Part shown: positions 36,920 through 45,672 of the stretch, piece by piece
Position numbering within the stretch: the first letter of the stretch is position 1
Layout of the letters: each line of letters starts with the position of its first letter
From: Mucilaginibacter sp.
Lineage (GTDB): Bacteria > Bacteroidota > Bacteroidia > Sphingobacteriales > Sphingobacteriaceae
NCBI RefSeq assembly: GCF_025359345.1
Contig: NZ_JANYGQ010000003.1
Coordinates: forward strand, 1-64,000
DNA: 64,000 nt
Direction: 5' to 3'
Notes under the pieces: generated by a model
Database searches by the model: none
Told to the model about the DNA's origin: nothing
What the model saw: the letters and a program-made list of their open reading frames with translations, nothing else
Program-made: the position numbers and the translations under genes

Positions 36920-37966
36920 ATGCCGGGGCAATCTCTATTACATACCTATAAAAGGCACCGTACTTTAAAAACAAGCATTGTATCGGCATTGCCTATAGTT
37001 ATTTTGATGCCCCACAGCGCATGTAATTGCCGCTGCGTGATGTGCGATATCTGGAAAGATAACAAAAACCTGAAGCAGCTAACAGAAGATGACGTTTTTG
37101 GCTTGCTTGGTGCCATGAAAAAATTTGGTACGCAGGAAGTCTTAATGTCTGGTGGGGAAGCTTTGCTGAATGCCAATTTTTTTAAGCTGTGCCAGATCCT
37201 TAAGCAAAACAACATCAAGGTAACGTTACTTACAACCGGGCTCACTATTAAAAAGCACGCCCTTCAAATACTGGAGTTTGTTAGCAATGTTATCGTATCA
37301 ATTGATGGAGATGAGCCGCTGCATGATGCCATCCGGAACATTCCGAATGCTTTTAGTAAGTTAAGGGATGGCGTTGAGTGTATTAAGTCAATCAATCCGT
37401 ATTATCGGATAACTGCCCGTACTGTTATACACCGTTTAAACTTCAGGAACTGGGAAGCCATAATCAATGCGGCGCGGTTGATGGGGATAGATCAGGTCAG
37501 CTTTTTACCTGCCGACGTGAGCAGTCATGCATTTAACCGACAAATGGCCTGGGAAGAACCCAAGCAGCACGAAATATTAATTTCCGAACGCGAGTTGCCC
37601 GAGCTGCAGGAAGTAATAACGCGCATAATCAGTAATTCATCAAATTTCACCAACAGGTTTATTGCCGAATCGCGGGAGAAGATACAGGACATTTACAATT
37701 ATTATGCCGCATTTTATGGGTTAAATCCTTTTCCTTTCAAAAAATGTAATGCGCCATGGGTATCTACAGTTATTGAGGCGGATGGGAATGTAAGGCCCTG
37801 CTTTTTTCACGATGTGATAGGCAACATCAGGGATTCATCATTGGATGTCATCTTAAATAGCGATAACGCAGTTAATTTCAGGAAAACGTTGGAGATGAGT
37901 AAGAATGATGCCTGCATAAAGTGCGTATGTTCACTAAATCTGTCGCCGTTCGCAAAGCTGGCTTAA
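36920..37966 (+). CDS. radical SAM/SPASM-type enzyme
   Basis: A 348-residue enzyme. The radical SAM motif C35-N-C-R-C39-V-M-C42 (HSACNCRCVMCDIWKD) is followed by the SAM-binding VLMSGGEALLN and the barrel. The C-terminal part has SPASM-like Cys residues (KKCNAPWVSTVIEADGNVRPCFFHDVIGN and CIKCVC), which would bind auxiliary Fe-S clusters. The family works on peptides, sugars or nucleosides (for example 2-deoxy-scyllo-inosamine dehydrogenase). No precursor-peptide gene is visible nearby, so a small-molecule or sugar substrate is favoured. Five bases separate it from the methyltransferase gene. Confidence 0.86.
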   Translation: MPGQSLLHTYKRHRTLKTSIVSALPIVILMPHSACNCRCVMCDIWKDNKNLKQLTEDDVFGLLGAMKKFGTQEVLMSGGEALLNANFFKLCQILKQNNIKVTLLTTGLTIKKHALQILEFVSNVIVSIDGDEPLHDAIRNIPNAFSKLRDGVECIKSINPYYRITARTVIHRLNFRNWEAIINAARLMGIDQVSFLPADVSSHAFNRQMAWEEPKQHEILISERELPELQEVITRIISNSSNFTNRFIAESREKIQDIYNYYAAFYGLNPFPFKKCNAPWVSTVIEADGNVRPCFFHDVIGNIRDSSLDVILNSDNAVNFRKTLEMSKNDACIKCVCSLNLSPFAKLA

Positions 37967-37976
37967 TTTATAAAGT

Positions 37977-39437
37977 ATGAAGAGTATCTTGTTTTCACAT
38001 TCCTACTTTTTGCGTTTTGACCCAAAGCAATGGCAGTTGGGGCAGCCTTACCCACCGCTGGGTACCATTTACGCCGCCGCTTTTATGCGCCAAAATAACT
38101 ATACAGTTTCGCTTTTTGATACCATGTTTGTGAGTGATCCGCAGGAAGTTAAGTCATCGCTGGAAAAAAACAAACCCGGCTATTTTGTGGTGTACGACGA
38201 TGGCTTTAATTACCTCACAAAAATGTGCCTCACAAACATGCGCGAGGCGGCCTTTGAAATGTGTAAAATAGCTAAAGCCAATGGCTGCACTGTTATCGTT
38301 TCAAGTTCGGACTCGACAGACCGTTACGCAGAATATTTAGCAGAAGGGGCCGATTTTGTGATAATAGGAGAGGCCGAGCATACCCTGCTGGAGCTAACCA
38401 CCCACATAGAAGACGACCTAGGTGATTTTGATTCGATAAACGGCCTTGCTTATATAAAAAACGGCGCTGTCACCAAAACAACCGGCCGCCCGGTTTTAAA
38501 AGATTTAGACAGCCTGCCCTTGCCGGCCTGGGATTTAATCGACATAGATATTTATCGCCAAACGTGGCTCAAACACACGGGGTATTTTTCATTGAACATG
38601 AGCACCACCCGGGGCTGCCCGTTTAAATGTAACTGGTGCGCCAAGCCAATTTACGGTAATCGCTACAACTCGCGCAGTCCCGAAAATGTGGTTGCCGAGA
38701 TTAAAATGCTTAAGGAGCACTATCAAATGGACCACATTTGGTTTTGCGACGATATTTTCGGCTTGAAACCGGGGTGGGTAAAAGAATTTGCAAAGCTGCT
38801 GTATATTGAAAATATTAAAATTAGATTTAAGATACAATCGCGGGCTGATTTGCTGGCCGATGAGGAAACCGTTAAAGCCCTTGCACTAGCAGGTTGTGAA
38901 AACGTTTGGATAGGAGCAGAGAGCGGTTCGCAGCAGATATTGGATGCCATGGATAAAGGCATCACCATTGCGCAAATACGCGAAGCTACCCGGCTGATGA
39001 AGGAAAATAATATCAAACCCTCATTCTTTATTCAATTCGGATACCCAGGCGAATTGAAGGATGATATTAAATTAACCATTGATATGATAAACGAATTACT
39101 GCCATTTGAAATAGGCATATCGGTATCATACCCGTTACCCGGTACCGTGTTTTATGATAGGGTCAAAGCTGACCTGAAGAAAAAAACCAACTGGACAGAT
39201 TCAGACGAGATGGCGCTGATGTTCAGCAATACTTTCCCTCCATCGTATTACAAACAGCTGCACAAGTATGTGCACCAAAACTATCATAAACACCTCGCTA
39301 AAAACAGCCTGGTTAAACTGATTCATAACCCGTTAAGCGCTAATTTTAAAAGCGTCAGGAAAGCCGTTTCGGTGATTTATCATGCGCCGGCAACACTTAT
39401 CGAAGGCATGAAACTGCGAAAGCTGGAGGAGGCATGA
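37977..39437 (+). CDS. B12-binding-type radical SAM enzyme (2)
   Basis: A 486-residue enzyme with an N-terminal B12-binding-type domain (PYPPLGTIYAAAFMRQNNYTV at about 24-44 in two parts, and GADFVIIGEAEHTLLEL) and a radical SAM domain with C214-P-F-K-C218-N-W-C221 (TTRGCPFKCNWCAK) and VWIGAESGSQQILDAMDKG. It is distinct from the first enzyme of the operon; only the family motifs are shared. The C-terminus is basic and helical. The stop overlaps the following methyltransferase start (ATGA). Likely a methylase, cyclase or oxidoreductase on a hydrophobic or sugar substrate. Confidence 0.87.
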   Translation: MKSILFSHSYFLRFDPKQWQLGQPYPPLGTIYAAAFMRQNNYTVSLFDTMFVSDPQEVKSSLEKNKPGYFVVYDDGFNYLTKMCLTNMREAAFEMCKIAKANGCTVIVSSSDSTDRYAEYLAEGADFVIIGEAEHTLLELTTHIEDDLGDFDSINGLAYIKNGAVTKTTGRPVLKDLDSLPLPAWDLIDIDIYRQTWLKHTGYFSLNMSTTRGCPFKCNWCAKPIYGNRYNSRSPENVVAEIKMLKEHYQMDHIWFCDDIFGLKPGWVKEFAKLLYIENIKIRFKIQSRADLLADEETVKALALAGCENVWIGAESGSQQILDAMDKGITIAQIREATRLMKENNIKPSFFIQFGYPGELKDDIKLTIDMINELLPFEIGISVSYPLPGTVFYDRVKADLKKKTNWTDSDEMALMFSNTFPPSYYKQLHKYVHQNYHKHLAKNSLVKLIHNPLSANFKSVRKAVSVIYHAPATLIEGMKLRKLEEA

Positions 39438-40252
39438 TGGCAGCAGCAAATATCAACGAGCAACAGGCGGAATCGGCGTTTAGCACACAGTCGGTTATTT
39501 TTGATGAGTTGTACTCTGGCAATACCATTATTAACTATAAAAGGGAACGGGTGCGCGATCATGTTTTAAGACTGCTGGCGCCCGGCAGCTCAATCCTTGA
39601 GCTAAACAGCGGCACAGGGGAGGACGCATTATTTTTTGCAAACCGGGGCCACACAGTTCATGCAACTGATATATCTGAAGGGATGCAACAGGAGCTAAAA
39701 CGGAAGGTTGCGCTAAATGGTTTAGATCAGTATGTTAGCACCGAAAAATGTTCCTATACTCAACTTCACAAATTAAACAATGCTGGTCCATATGACCATA
39801 TATTTTCCAACTTCGCAGGTCTTAATTGCACAGGTGAATTGGATAAAGTACTGGCATCATTTAATGGTCTGCTAAAACCCGGGGGTACAGCTACTCTTGT
39901 AATTTTACCGAAATTTTGCTTTTGGGAAACCTTAATGCTTTTTAAGGGAAAATTTCGCACGGCATTCCGCAGGCTTTTTAGCAGTAATGGGGCAAAAGCG
40001 CACATTGAAGGGGTATACTTTAAGTGTTGGTATTATAATCCATCTTTCATCATAAAAAATCTCGGGGATAAATTTAGTGTGGTTGGTTTGGAAGGCTTAT
40101 GTAGCATCGTACCGCCATCATACATAGAAGGTTTTGCTGAAAAGCACCCCAAAGCATATCAATTTTTGAAGAATAAAGAAGATCAGTTAAAAGCTACCCG
40201 GCCGTGGATGTATATCGGCGATTATTATATTATTTCTTTAAAAAAGAAATAG
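39434..40252 (+). CDS. class I SAM-dependent methyltransferase, last gene of rightward operon
   Basis: A 272-residue methyltransferase with SAM motif ILELNSGTGEDALFFANRG (about 55-73), VHATDISEGMQQELKRK (ribose-binding Asp) and a typical LLKPGGTATLVILP strand. The N-terminal FSTQSVIFDELYSGNTIINYKRE segment (20 residues of it are family-typical) occurs in methyltransferases of glycan loci. Its start overlaps the radical SAM gene stop; a second ATG three bases on is equally possible. It converges with the DUF1349 gene. Confidence 0.86.
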   Translation: MMAAANINEQQAESAFSTQSVIFDELYSGNTIINYKRERVRDHVLRLLAPGSSILELNSGTGEDALFFANRGHTVHATDISEGMQQELKRKVALNGLDQYVSTEKCSYTQLHKLNNAGPYDHIFSNFAGLNCTGELDKVLASFNGLLKPGGTATLVILPKFCFWETLMLFKGKFRTAFRRLFSSNGAKAHIEGVYFKCWYYNPSFIIKNLGDKFSVVGLEGLCSIVPPSYIEGFAEKHPKAYQFLKNKEDQLKATRPWMYIGDYYIISLKKK

Positions 40253-40284
40253 TCGCTCATATCATTTGTGGATATTCTATTTTA

Positions 40285-40944
40285 TCAGGGGATATCAATA
40301 TGCACATCCCAAACCCTTGCTTCTTCAATCACTTCTGGATCGTGTGAGCAGATGAATAAACCTACCAGTGCTTCATCCGGCATGTTTTTCATTATATGTG
40401 CGCCTACGGTTTTTAAAGGTTCGCCAACGTGGCCTATACGCATGATCAGCCGCTTGCCTATACGCTGTAACTGAATTACTTCGAACTTTTTTTCAGGGTA
40501 AAATATCTCGCCTTCCGGATCTTTCATGTTTTGGCCGGTGAGCGAACGCCACTGCATTACAGTAAGTCCATCGCCATGCTCAACTGTATTTAGTTCGATG
40601 GATTTTTCATCATTAGATTCTCTTATCATCCAACCAATTTTACGATGATCGTTGCCTTTTGCTCCTGTAAATTCAAAATTTGCTGTCGCGGTAAAGTCGC
40701 CCTTTATTTTTTTGTAAACGTATTGAAATTCGTCGCGGTTAAACCAGATGTTATAGCCCGATCCCTTTAAAAAATAGGTGTGGGTAACTTTATCGTAAGT
40801 TGCTGCGCCGGCATTTTTAGGGTGCCCAATATCTTCATGCTTGTCAAAAATACCAACGGCATCTGCCTGGGCAATGACGCGATTAACAGACAGGAAAAAA
40901 ACAATAAAACAAGCTGTGCTTGCGAAATAGAATTTGCATTTCAT
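40285..40944 (-). CDS. DUF1349 family secreted protein
   Basis: A 219-residue protein with a signal peptide (ends near AQADAVGIF) and one concanavalin-like jelly roll of the DUF1349 type. GNDHRKIGWMIRESNDEKSI (its start) and the ELNTVEHGDGLTVMQWRS and LVGLFICSHDPEVIEEA segments are family landmarks. These proteins often accompany sugar-use or surface genes; some are annotated as TolR-like by mistake. Single gene, 32 bp from the end of the methyltransferase gene on the opposite strand. Function unknown. Confidence 0.82.
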   Translation of the reverse strand: MKCKFYFASTACFIVFFLSVNRVIAQADAVGIFDKHEDIGHPKNAGAATYDKVTHTYFLKGSGYNIWFNRDEFQYVYKKIKGDFTATANFEFTGAKGNDHRKIGWMIRESNDEKSIELNTVEHGDGLTVMQWRSLTGQNMKDPEGEIFYPEKKFEVIQLQRIGKRLIMRIGHVGEPLKTVGAHIMKNMPDEALVGLFICSHDPEVIEEARVWDVHIDIP

Positions 40945-41026
40945 AACAAAGGCCGGTATAAGTTTACAGCTAATAAAGCTATAAAAATACCGGCCCTCGT
41001 TATGGTGCTATTTTAACTTTTTATGG

Positions 41027-41968
41027 TTAATTATTGCCTTCCTTCGTTTCCTTCTTGTCTTTTTTATGCCCGTTAAAATCAAACATCCTTGATATTGTAA
41101 AGCCTAACCTGTATTGCCCGCGGCCATAGCTCGACTGGGTACCACTAAGGTAATTTATTTCGTTAACGGCACGGGCGTTGGTTACATTAAGTGTAAATAC
41201 GTGGCCGCCGGTTTCCATTTCGAAACCAAAGCCCAACGGGCCTGAAAAGCCGTTGCCCTGGGTATGTTGGAATGATGAGAATGAATGTGCATAATCAACA
41301 ATAAAGCCTGCATGCCTCGATAACTTTAACCGCAAGGTGGCGTTCAGCGCAAAAAAGTCCAGGTCGTTATCTACCACAAACGGGATAGGGGTGTTATTGC
41401 GCACAAATGATGGTGCTATTTGCAATACATTGCCCGGCGAAAAACTGTGTGCTATCAACACCTGGCCGAAATAAGAAAACCTGTCAGACGCTTTGGGGAA
41501 ATCCTTACCGTACGGCCGTAAACCGGTTTCGCCGAGTAAAGTTATGGCAAATGGTGAGCCTCCGTTGGCCTGGTGCAACACCGCGTACTTAAGTTCCAAA
41601 TCGGCAAGACCACCAATTGTGCTGCGCCCCATGTCGATATTAAGGTTGTCGGTCAGGCCATATTCAAAGCCTATGTACACGTCAGCCACGTCATCAAGAC
41701 CGTAGTACAGCTTGCCGCCACCGTTTTTACCTGCAAAGTCGCCAAAACGGTGTATCACTAAAAAATTAAAGTTATTTTTCTTGATAGTTTCTGTGCTTTG
41801 CGACAAAACAAGCCTCGACGACTTGAATATCATCATAGGGCCGGTTGCTTCCCCACCGCTCATTGAGTTCAGTAGTGAATCTGCGGCACTTGTTTTTTTG
41901 TCGGAATTTTGGGCCATTAAGCTCATACCTGCCAGCATGAAACTCAATAGAATTATAGATTTTTTCAT
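41027..41968 (-). CDS. DUF5777 family outer membrane beta-barrel protein
   Basis: A 313-residue protein with a signal peptide (MKKSIILLSFMLAGMSLMAQ) and a beta-rich body with alternating patterns typical of an outer membrane barrel; FLVIHRFGDFAGKNGGGKLY (about 69-88) and DDVADVYIGFEYGLTDNLNI are DUF5777 landmarks. The last 15 residues are lysine-rich and soluble. The gene follows YceI in the same direction, a pairing common in Bacteroidota, and closes the sigma-factor operon. Role unknown, probably an envelope protein. Confidence 0.85.
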   Translation of the reverse strand: MKKSIILLSFMLAGMSLMAQNSDKKTSAADSLLNSMSGGEATGPMMIFKSSRLVLSQSTETIKKNNFNFLVIHRFGDFAGKNGGGKLYYGLDDVADVYIGFEYGLTDNLNIDMGRSTIGGLADLELKYAVLHQANGGSPFAITLLGETGLRPYGKDFPKASDRFSYFGQVLIAHSFSPGNVLQIAPSFVRNNTPIPFVVDNDLDFFALNATLRLKLSRHAGFIVDYAHSFSSFQHTQGNGFSGPLGFGFEMETGGHVFTLNVTNARAVNEINYLSGTQSSYGRGQYRLGFTISRMFDFNGHKKDKKETKEGNN

Positions 41969-41994
41969 ATCAGGAATTGTTTAGTGTGTGATTG

Positions 41995-42537
41995 TTATTT
42001 GTTAAGTACATAATTTGCCGAAACCGTCATTTTAATGCTCTCGGCTATGTTGTGAAACACTATTTTTGGAATGTCAATATGATGGTCGGCGCATTTTACC
42101 ATAAATTCCGATTTCATGCTTATCATCCCGCCTTTGACTGTTATAGTGCCAGGTATGGTGCGTTTCATTGTTACATTGTGCACGGTTAAATCGCCGGTTA
42201 CATTTATCGGGTAGCTGCCATCTTTAGTCACATCAATTTTTTCAGCTATTTTGCCTTTAAAAGTAGCGCGCGGGTATTTGTCGCTCTCCATATAATCAGA
42301 GTTAAAATGCTCCTGCATTAATGACTTGGGGAACTTGAACGAACTGATAAGTACGGTGAAGTTCAACTCGCCGGTAGCAGCATTAAATACGGAAGCACCT
42401 GTAGATGTTTCGGCCTTAATATCCTCTATTGGTGCGGTTGAAAACAGCGTTATACTTGCATTTTTGCAGACGTAGAGGTCCTGTCCCGCCTGGAAGGTTG
42501 TCATCCAGGCAAGTAACATAATACTTAGATATTTCAT
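41995..42537 (-). CDS. YceI family protein
   Basis: A 180-residue periplasmic protein with a signal peptide (to about AGQDLY) and one YceI lipocalin-like barrel. Landmarks: FNAATGELNFTVLISSFKFP, YMESDKYPRATFKGKI and ITVKGGMISMKSEFMVKCAD. YceI proteins bind polyprenoid or amide lipids. It lies 5 bp from the barrel gene upstream and 26 bp from DUF5777 downstream, all leftward, so co-expression with the ECF sigma factor is likely. Confidence 0.9.
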   Translation of the reverse strand: MKYLSIMLLAWMTTFQAGQDLYVCKNASITLFSTAPIEDIKAETSTGASVFNAATGELNFTVLISSFKFPKSLMQEHFNSDYMESDKYPRATFKGKIAEKIDVTKDGSYPINVTGDLTVHNVTMKRTIPGTITVKGGMISMKSEFMVKCADHHIDIPKIVFHNIAESIKMTVSANYVLNK

Positions 42538-42542
42538 TCTTT

Positions 42543-43925
42543 CTAGGGTTTTGTTAACGAATTTAAGTTCCAGCTTAGCCCTACCGCAACGCCGGTAGAC
42601 TGTAGTTTAACCTGGCTGTAGCCAATGTTTGATAAAGGGATTTTCATATACGGTTGTATGCTGATACCAACCTTTGAGTTAATTTGATGTTCATAAGTAG
42701 CATTTAAGTTTACTACGCCAAAAAAGTATTTGCCGGGGTTAGCAACGTTTATTGTTGAAGGCCCTGTAGCACTACTGCCGCCGCTATAGTTACTGGTGAT
42801 ACTACTCGCATTATATTCAAATTTATAACTTTCGTGCAGCATAATGTATGATGACAACCCGGTGCCGAACGATAATTTATTTTGATTACGGTGGTAAACC
42901 TGGTAGCTAACATTTAAAGGGATATCAAGCATCCGGCAATCCGCAGTAACTTCCTGCGGCGACACAGGCCATTTAACGCCATTGCGGTAGTTGTTAAAAT
43001 TGGTTGCATAAGGTTTTACCGAATACAATGCGCCGGTTGTTACCGTAAGTTTACGCGATAGCCCGATTGCAAATGTCAAACCTATATTTGTGCCTACTTT
43101 GCTTTGCGCAAATGAATTCACCCCATTTAAATCAGGTGCTGCAATCACACTCAAAGTATATTGTGGGCGGTACGCCATTTGCGGTTTTACCTTTGGCTTA
43201 GCCGGTATATTAGCGGCTGATACAGTTTTTGTATCAACTGGTGGTTGTGTTACAGCAGGCTGTGTTACCGCGGCCTGGTTGTCTGTTGTTGCAGGTTTGG
43301 TAACCGGCGCCTGGTTTACAGCATAAGCATCGTTACTTACTTTGTTGTTTTTAACCGCTTTGTCAATAATAGTATCCTTTTTCGGGCTTACTGGTGTTGT
43401 GGCAAATTGTTGTTTATCATTTTTAACTAGAAGGGCTGCTGGTTGCTTTTGCAGGCTATTTTTTAATACTGGTGTTTTTTTGCCAAGGATATCTCGACCG
43501 TTGTCTGCTACAATTGCGGGTGCCTTGTGAGCGACTATAGTTTGCGACTTATCAATAATAGTGTCTTTTACGTTTGGGCGGGCAACGGCCTGCCGGTCAA
43601 TAATAGTATCGGGCTTTTTAGCGCCGGGAATTGATTTATTGTCAATTATAGTATCCTTTTTAGGTTGAGTGGCCATTTGTACGGGGTTGCCACTTTGCTG
43701 GCCCCCGTTTTTAGGGCGTAAAGCCCACCATCCTAAAAAAACCAGCATCAATGCAGCAATACCACTTAAAATAGGCCACAAATAGATAATCCCTTTGCGT
43801 TTGGGTTTATCCAGCAGCTGTTCGAGCGCATCCCAATCTCCCTCCTCGTACCGGATCTCATCGACCGGGTCCTCCAGCTTCTTTTTAAAAAGATCGTCTA
43901 ATCTTTTTTCGTTCTCTGTGTTCAT
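42543..43925 (-). CDS. predicted double-membrane-spanning protein: cytoplasmic N-domain, TM helix, linker, outer membrane barrel
   Basis: A 460-residue protein without a signal peptide. Residues 1-45 are acidic/basic and cytoplasmic (EEGDWDALEQLLDKPKRK), 46-68 form one transmembrane helix with N-in orientation, 70-250 are a low-complexity periplasmic linker with four DTIID words (near 91, 106, 121 and 184) and Gln/Thr/Pro/Val-rich stretches, and 255-460 form an outer-membrane beta-barrel of the OmpA/PorT-like type. Its start overlaps the ECF sigma factor stop (ATGA). The layout suggests that it links barrel state to cytoplasmic sigma-factor control, like an anti-sigma factor fused to a barrel; that function is inferred. 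Confidence 0.75.
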   Translation of the reverse strand: MNTENEKRLDDLFKKKLEDPVDEIRYEEGDWDALEQLLDKPKRKGIIYLWPILSGIAALMLVFLGWWALRPKNGGQQSGNPVQMATQPKKDTIIDNKSIPGAKKPDTIIDRQAVARPNVKDTIIDKSQTIVAHKAPAIVADNGRDILGKKTPVLKNSLQKQPAALLVKNDKQQFATTPVSPKKDTIIDKAVKNNKVSNDAYAVNQAPVTKPATTDNQAAVTQPAVTQPPVDTKTVSAANIPAKPKVKPQMAYRPQYTLSVIAAPDLNGVNSFAQSKVGTNIGLTFAIGLSRKLTVTTGALYSVKPYATNFNNYRNGVKWPVSPQEVTADCRMLDIPLNVSYQVYHRNQNKLSFGTGLSSYIMLHESYKFEYNASSITSNYSGGSSATGPSTINVANPGKYFFGVVNLNATYEHQINSKVGISIQPYMKIPLSNIGYSQVKLQSTGVAVGLSWNLNSLTKP

Positions 43926-44563
43926 TCTCTAATACCTTTGTTTAAAAACACCCCGTTCATGTTTATCGCTTTGATAGCTACTATCGGGGTGCAATCCATG
44001 CCATTATTATAATTAGCACTGCCAGCAGACGAATCTGCCTTTAATATCATGTTTTTTAGCTTTTGCCTGGCCTTATGCAAATTCGACTTTGAAGTGCCGG
44101 CATTTATGTTAAGCATTGTTGCGATTTCTTCGTGCGAATAACCTTCAATTGCAAAAAGGTTAAAGACTGTGCGATAAGCCTGGGGTAGCTTTTGCACCAT
44201 CGCTAAAAGATCGTTGTAATTCAGGTTTTTATCGGCGATGTCGCCATCGCTTACGTGTTCAGCCTGTTCCAAATCTTCTGTGTAGGCCATTTTTAAATTG
44301 GCCCTGTAAAAGTCAATGGAGACATTCATCATTATCTTACCCAGCCACGCCTTGAACGGCCTGCTGGTGTCAAAGCTTTGGATATGGGTAAACACTTTAA
44401 AAAAACCCTGGTTCATCACCTCCGCCGCTTCATCGCGGTTCCCGGCATAGCGCAGGCAAATCCCCATAGAAAAACCGTAAAAGGCTTTATAAAGCATTTT
44501 CTGGCATTTCCTGTCCTGTTTTATGCAGCCCGCGATCAGTTGATGTAACTCTTCTTCTCCCAT
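43922..44563 (-). CDS. ECF-type RNA polymerase sigma factor
   Basis: A 213-residue sigma-70 family factor. Region 2 spans about 20-95 (YGFSMGICLRYAGNRDEAAEV, FKAWLGKIMMNVSIDFYR) and region 4 about 115-170 (LPQAYRTVFNLFAIEGYSHEEIATML then NLHKARQKLKNM helix-turn-helix). The final 40 residues form an extra tail with no known domain. It is the first gene of a leftward operon with the membrane-spanning barrel protein, YceI and DUF5777, its likely targets or partners. Confidence 0.92.
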   Translation of the reverse strand: MGEEELHQLIAGCIKQDRKCQKMLYKAFYGFSMGICLRYAGNRDEAAEVMNQGFFKVFTHIQSFDTSRPFKAWLGKIMMNVSIDFYRANLKMAYTEDLEQAEHVSDGDIADKNLNYNDLLAMVQKLPQAYRTVFNLFAIEGYSHEEIATMLNINAGTSKSNLHKARQKLKNMILKADSSAGSANYNNGMDCTPIVAIKAINMNGVFLNKGIRE

Positions 44564-44869
44564 ATGGGTTTATATCCTGTTAGCTAATGTAGTTCCCATT
44601 GTTCTAAACGTTATCACGTTGATTGTTAAAAAAAGGTTGCCTGCCGGCTTTTAAAAAATCATTTGGCGTGTTTAATGTGTTGGTAATCAAATGATTAAAA
44701 AATATGTATTATGATGAAAGTTTCTATTACTATTTAATAAATTCCGCCATATCCCTAAATTTTAAGGCGAAATTTATTTGCTTAAAATTTATATCAAAGG
44801 CAACCATTTCGCCCCGATAACCGATATAATTAACAAACACCGCCGTTAAAGGCATCTAAATTTAAATAA
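44564..44869. other. divergent intergenic region, sigma factor / glycosyltransferase
   Basis: An AT-rich 306-bp gap between a leftward sigma factor gene and a rightward glycosyltransferase gene. It must hold both promoters. I see several AT-rich words but no convincing Bacteroidota -33/-7 pair, no strong hairpin and no gene. Confidence 0.6.
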
Positions 44870-45664
44870 ATGGTTCCGGTTTCTGTTGTTATAATTACAA
44901 AAAATGCTGCTGACATTATTAATGGCTGTATAGAACAGGCCAGGAAACTAACCGATGATGTTATAGTTGTATACAACGGAGATGATGACGGCGCTGCAAG
45001 TATTGTTGAGGGGCACAACTGCAAGGCTCACAAAAAGAACTGGGATGGTTACGGCGCCAACAAAAACAAAGGCATTGAAGAAGCTAAATATGGATGGATA
45101 CTAAGCGTAGATGCTGATGAGATACCGGACGATGAACTGATTAAAGCCATTCATGCCATCGATTTAAGCGACACCCGGGTTATTTACGATATTAAATTCC
45201 GCTCGTACTTTGGGGGCAAACCTATCCGTTTTGGCAGCTGGGGGCGCGACCATCATATTCGCCTGTTTAACCGCAATTGGGTAAAATGGTCGGAAACGAT
45301 GGTTCATGAAACGTTGGTGATACCATCGCATTTCCAAAAGAAAAAAATAGCGGGTGCTATTCACCATTATTCGGTGCAAAACGTGCAGGAGTTTGACAAT
45401 AAGGGCAGCTACTATGCAAAGCTAAGTGCAAAAAAATATTTCCGGGCTGGTAAAAAGGCCGGGTTAATTAAATTGTATATATCCCCGATTTTTGGTTTTA
45501 TCAAAAACTATGTTTTTTGCCTGGGTTTTTTGGATGGCCGTGAAGGCTGGGAAATAGCCACAATCACTGTTAAAAACACTCGCCGCAAATATCATTTTTT
45601 AAGCCAGATGGAAACCTATGGCGAACGGCAGCCTGCGAAGGACAGGTTGGTGGTTGAATATTAA
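44870..45664 (+). CDS. glycosyltransferase family 2, WaaE/KdtX-like
   Basis: A 264-residue GT-A enzyme. The N-terminus VPVSVVIITKNAADIINGCI and the donor/metal motif D81-A-D83 in LSVDADEIPDDEL fit GT2. The compact size, the RFGSWGRDHHIRLFNRNWVKW segment and the C-terminal helical part match the LPS-core WaaE/KdtX-type beta-glucosyltransferases. It probably adds a sugar to LPS core or to a lipid-linked glycan. It converges with a GT4 gene 8 bp away on the other strand. Confidence 0.88.
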   Translation: MVPVSVVIITKNAADIINGCIEQARKLTDDVIVVYNGDDDGAASIVEGHNCKAHKKNWDGYGANKNKGIEEAKYGWILSVDADEIPDDELIKAIHAIDLSDTRVIYDIKFRSYFGGKPIRFGSWGRDHHIRLFNRNWVKWSETMVHETLVIPSHFQKKKIAGAIHHYSVQNVQEFDNKGSYYAKLSAKKYFRAGKKAGLIKLYISPIFGFIKNYVFCLGFLDGREGWEIATITVKNTRRKYHFLSQMETYGERQPAKDRLVVEY

Positions 45665-45672
45665 TACCCTGC

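Noticed and set aside
34318..37976. RiPP precursor peptide for the SPASM-type enzyme
   Set aside because: Gaps within the operon are at most 12 bp and the leader region has no credible short gene with a leader/core layout.
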